This document shows, in pieces, positions 43,174 through 44,526 of a DNA stretch of 44,526 bases. Position 1 is the stretch's first letter. Each line of letters starts with the position of its first letter. The translations under genes were made by a program, and so were the position numbers. Source of the DNA: Saprospiraceae bacterium (GTDB lineage Bacteria; Bacteroidota; Bacteroidia; Chitinophagales; Saprospiraceae); assembly GCA_022841745.1 (NCBI GenBank), contig JALHQW010000060.1, positions 1-44,526 on the forward strand, read 5' to 3'. The notes under the pieces are model-generated. The model made no database searches, was not told the DNA's origin, and was given only the letters and a program-made list of their open reading frames with translations.

Positions 43174-43589
43174 GGCGGACAATTTTGAGTTAGTGAATAA
43201 AATTGGATGACAAGGACAAAGGTGCGGGCTAACTAAGCCTTTAGACTGGTGGTCTGATGTGCTGAATAATACCCGTGAAAAAACGGCTTCTACTGAACCG
43301 GAAAAAAGGTGGGACTTGGCGGTAATTTAATCGTAAAACATTGATTTACAATGCTATAACCATCACGCTAACCATAAACGAAGTAGGAAGATGCAAGAAA
43401 AGGCACCTTCATGTATGAGGATTTTTTTGTTCAAGGGGAGAATGCTAGAAAGTAGGAAAAAATGAGAGGGAATAAAATACACTTAAGCACACAATAACTA
43501 ATAACATGACGAACACTTTTCACTTTGTAGAAAGGGTGGTTGATAGCATGGAAAATTTCGGAACTGGGAATGGGCTTGAAAAAATTCAG
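43174..43589. other. Upstream region of the M4 gene
   Basis: About 415 bp. A minus-strand CACCTTTG (43217-43224) resembles the -7 box (first T replaced by C) 43 bp before the protease start. An ORF on the plus strand (43506-43886) overlaps the small minus-strand gene and its terminator and is not supported. Otherwise nothing recognised. Confidence 0.4.
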
Positions 43590-43648
43590 GAGGTGGAAGC
43601 GTGCTATCTTGCCCTTAGCATCCCTTGTCCTGGATTTGCTTCCACCTC
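43590..43648 (-). terminator. Long hairpin ending the small-gene operon
   Basis: GAGGTGGAAGC / GCTTCCACCTC (perfect 11 bp) enclosing a 37-nt loop with an inner stem TGCTA/TAGCA. On the minus strand the stem is followed by GAATTTTTTC. It begins 5 bp after the stop codon at 43654, which supports that short minus-strand gene being real. Confidence 0.7.
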
Positions 43649-43653
43649 TTTTC

Positions 43654-43899
43654 TTAGTTTTGGAATATTGCCTGAAGGCTTGTTTGCCATGCTACCGGCA
43701 TTTTGCCACGAACTTTTTCAAGTTTACGCTCTACCCTTACTGGTACACCAAGTAGTTCGGCCAGCCCCTTCTCGTCCGACAAGCCTGTTTGGCGCAAGTA
43801 GCGAAGGATGTCGCCAGCGGGCATCCCCATGTAAACCAAAAAGTCCAGTTCGTTTTTCATGGCTTTGCTCAGAGCAGGATTTGTGATTACAGCTTCCAT
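43654..43899 (-). CDS. Small cytoplasmic protein of unknown function
   Basis: 81 residues, ATG start, no signal peptide or membrane span. The sequence is well-balanced and helical (ALSKAMKNELDFLVYMGMPA, GLAELLGVPVRVERKLEKVR), with a possible helix-turn-helix feel around AGDILRYLRQTGLSDEKGLAELLG, but I do not recognise a family. It is the last of three same-strand small genes and is followed within 5 bp by a hairpin with a T-tract, which supports expression. The overlapping plus-strand ORF is taken as the shadow. Confidence 0.6.
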   Translation of the reverse strand: MEAVITNPALSKAMKNELDFLVYMGMPAGDILRYLRQTGLSDEKGLAELLGVPVRVERKLEKVRGKMPVAWQTSLQAIFQN

Positions 43900-43940
43900 A
43901 GTTTTTTCAATTTTATTTTAATGAGAATTTTTGCACATTA

Positions 43941-44171
43941 TTAGGTCTTGTCAGTTTGGCCTTTGTTCTGTGATTTGTGTTCAGAACTTTCTTTGGGGGG
44001 ATTTTTTGTTAAGTGTTCATCAAATGTGTATGGTTGTTCCTTGCAAGTCCAATCTGGTTGGAGGGTTGTAGCTTTGTGTATTTGCGATTCATCTACCTGC
44101 TGCATAATTTCATGAAGGTTATGGGGGAAGTTCAATAAGTTCATGACGGTTGTGTTTTGTGAATTCGCCAC
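43941..44171 (-). CDS. Small hydrophilic protein of unknown function
   Basis: 76 residues from a GTG at 44171; an ATG at 44144 (MNLLNFPHNLHEIMQQVDES) would give 67 and may be the true start. Hydrophilic, with a Lys/Ser/Gln-rich, probably disordered C-terminus (NPPKESSEHKSQNKGQTDKT) and a single Cys (DWTCKEQ). No family recognised. It begins 5 bp after the stop of the preceding small gene and lies 41 bp before the next, so the three are probably one operon. Confidence 0.45.
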   Translation of the reverse strand: MANSQNTTVMNLLNFPHNLHEIMQQVDESQIHKATTLQPDWTCKEQPYTFDEHLTKNPPKESSEHKSQNKGQTDKT

Positions 44172-44176
44172 GGCTG

Positions 44177-44323
44177 TTAATGAGGGTATCGAACAGTTGT
44201 GCGAAAAACGGGGGGTGCACAGTAGTATTTGTTTTGTTCTTCAAACCATTTTGGAGGGGAAATAGTCGTTGGGGCTAAGGCTTCGTTGCTGCTTTGCTGA
44301 TTTATCTTCGTAGGTGTTTTCAT
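44177..44323 (-). CDS. Short peptide of unknown function
   Basis: 48 residues from ATG 44323 (MKTPTKINQQSSNEALAP...), ending YYCAPPVFRTTVRYPH; an upstream in-frame ATG at 44362 would add 13 residues. Polar N-terminal half, aromatic- and Pro-rich C-terminal half with one Cys, no signal peptide. The layout (polar leader, compact tail) is like many small secreted or modified peptides but no modifying enzyme is present. A minus-strand CATCTTTG (44345-44352) could be its -7 box, which favours the 44323 start. Confidence 0.35.
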   Translation of the reverse strand: MKTPTKINQQSSNEALAPTTISPPKWFEEQNKYYCAPPVFRTTVRYPH

Positions 44324-44526
44324 GGTCGGGTTATTTGATGGTTCAAAGATGCAGGCATTCATTTGCTGTTATCGTGCCATCTGATAAACTGAAAACATTG
44401 GGAAAAAGTAACTATACAGCCGGGGTAAATTTGTAAAAGTGTCAAAAAAAGGCTGCAATTTCCAAAGAGTCCGTATTTTTTGCCTTTTAAAATGATTGTT
44501 TACACTTGACAGAATCAGATTACATA
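44324..44526. other. Right-end region
   Basis: 203 bp, AT-rich, with the candidate -7 box of the small-gene operon at 44345-44352. No gene was recognised before the window ends. Confidence 0.3.

Noticed and set aside
43506-43886. Plus-strand 126-residue ORF
   Set aside because: Overlaps the better supported minus-strand small gene and its terminator; composition looks like an antisense shadow.

Overview
The window looks like a chromosomal segment of a Bacteroidota bacterium, most likely of the Saprospiria (Haliscomenobacter/Lewinella-like). This is inferred from about ten secreted proteins ending in type IX secretion (T9SS) sorting domains, a gliding-motility-type C-terminal domain (CHU_C), TAnnTTTG-like -7 promoter boxes, weak or absent Shine-Dalgarno sites, and short heptanucleotide repeat arrays. 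No tRNA, rRNA, CRISPR array, transposase or integrase gene was recognised.

Layout. 51-1163 (-): TolB-like beta-propeller lipoprotein. 1164-2112: AT-rich, no convincing gene. 2113-6804 (+): a broken secreted-protein start joined out of frame to a beta-helix T9SS protein, then two more T9SS cargo genes. 6805-7306: a convergent intergenic region holding a degenerate 21-bp tandem array and a perfect hairpin. 7307-13792 (-): a two-gene operon of very large secreted proteins. 14107-18289: a helical protein of unknown function, a metallophosphatase and argS. 18672-24201 (+): 2-oxoacid:ferredoxin oxidoreductase korA-korB plus a large protein of unknown function ending in a ferredoxin domain. 24261-24344: a second, diverged copy of the last 84 bp of argS. 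24542-25888 (+): di-heme cytochrome c peroxidase lipoprotein. 25983-43173 (-): five large T9SS cargo proteins (CHRD-repeat protein, small adhesin-like protein, M36 metalloprotease, repeat-rich protein, M4 metalloprotease), four of them with a clear intrinsic terminator. 37915-39540: a 1.6-kb non-coding stretch with a MITE-like element built around a 61-bp palindrome, followed by 33 copies of an AAAACCCC octamer. 43654-44323 (-): three small genes of unknown function.

Function. Most genes encode exported surface or extracellular proteins (two metalloproteases, beta-helix, propeller and CHRD proteins) that would use a T9SS encoded elsewhere. The metabolic core is the kor cluster, where the third gene is a plausible electron-transfer partner of KorAB.

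The strongest candidates for something undescribed are: (i) the argS 3' end duplicated as direct repeats on both sides of the kor module, with mostly synonymous differences, as if the module had entered at an argS attachment site; (ii) the ferredoxin-tailed KorAB partner; (iii) the 21-bp-period array at 6983-7248; (iv) the palindrome-cored MITE next to the G4T4-type octamer array. All calls come from reading the sequence; no database search was possible.
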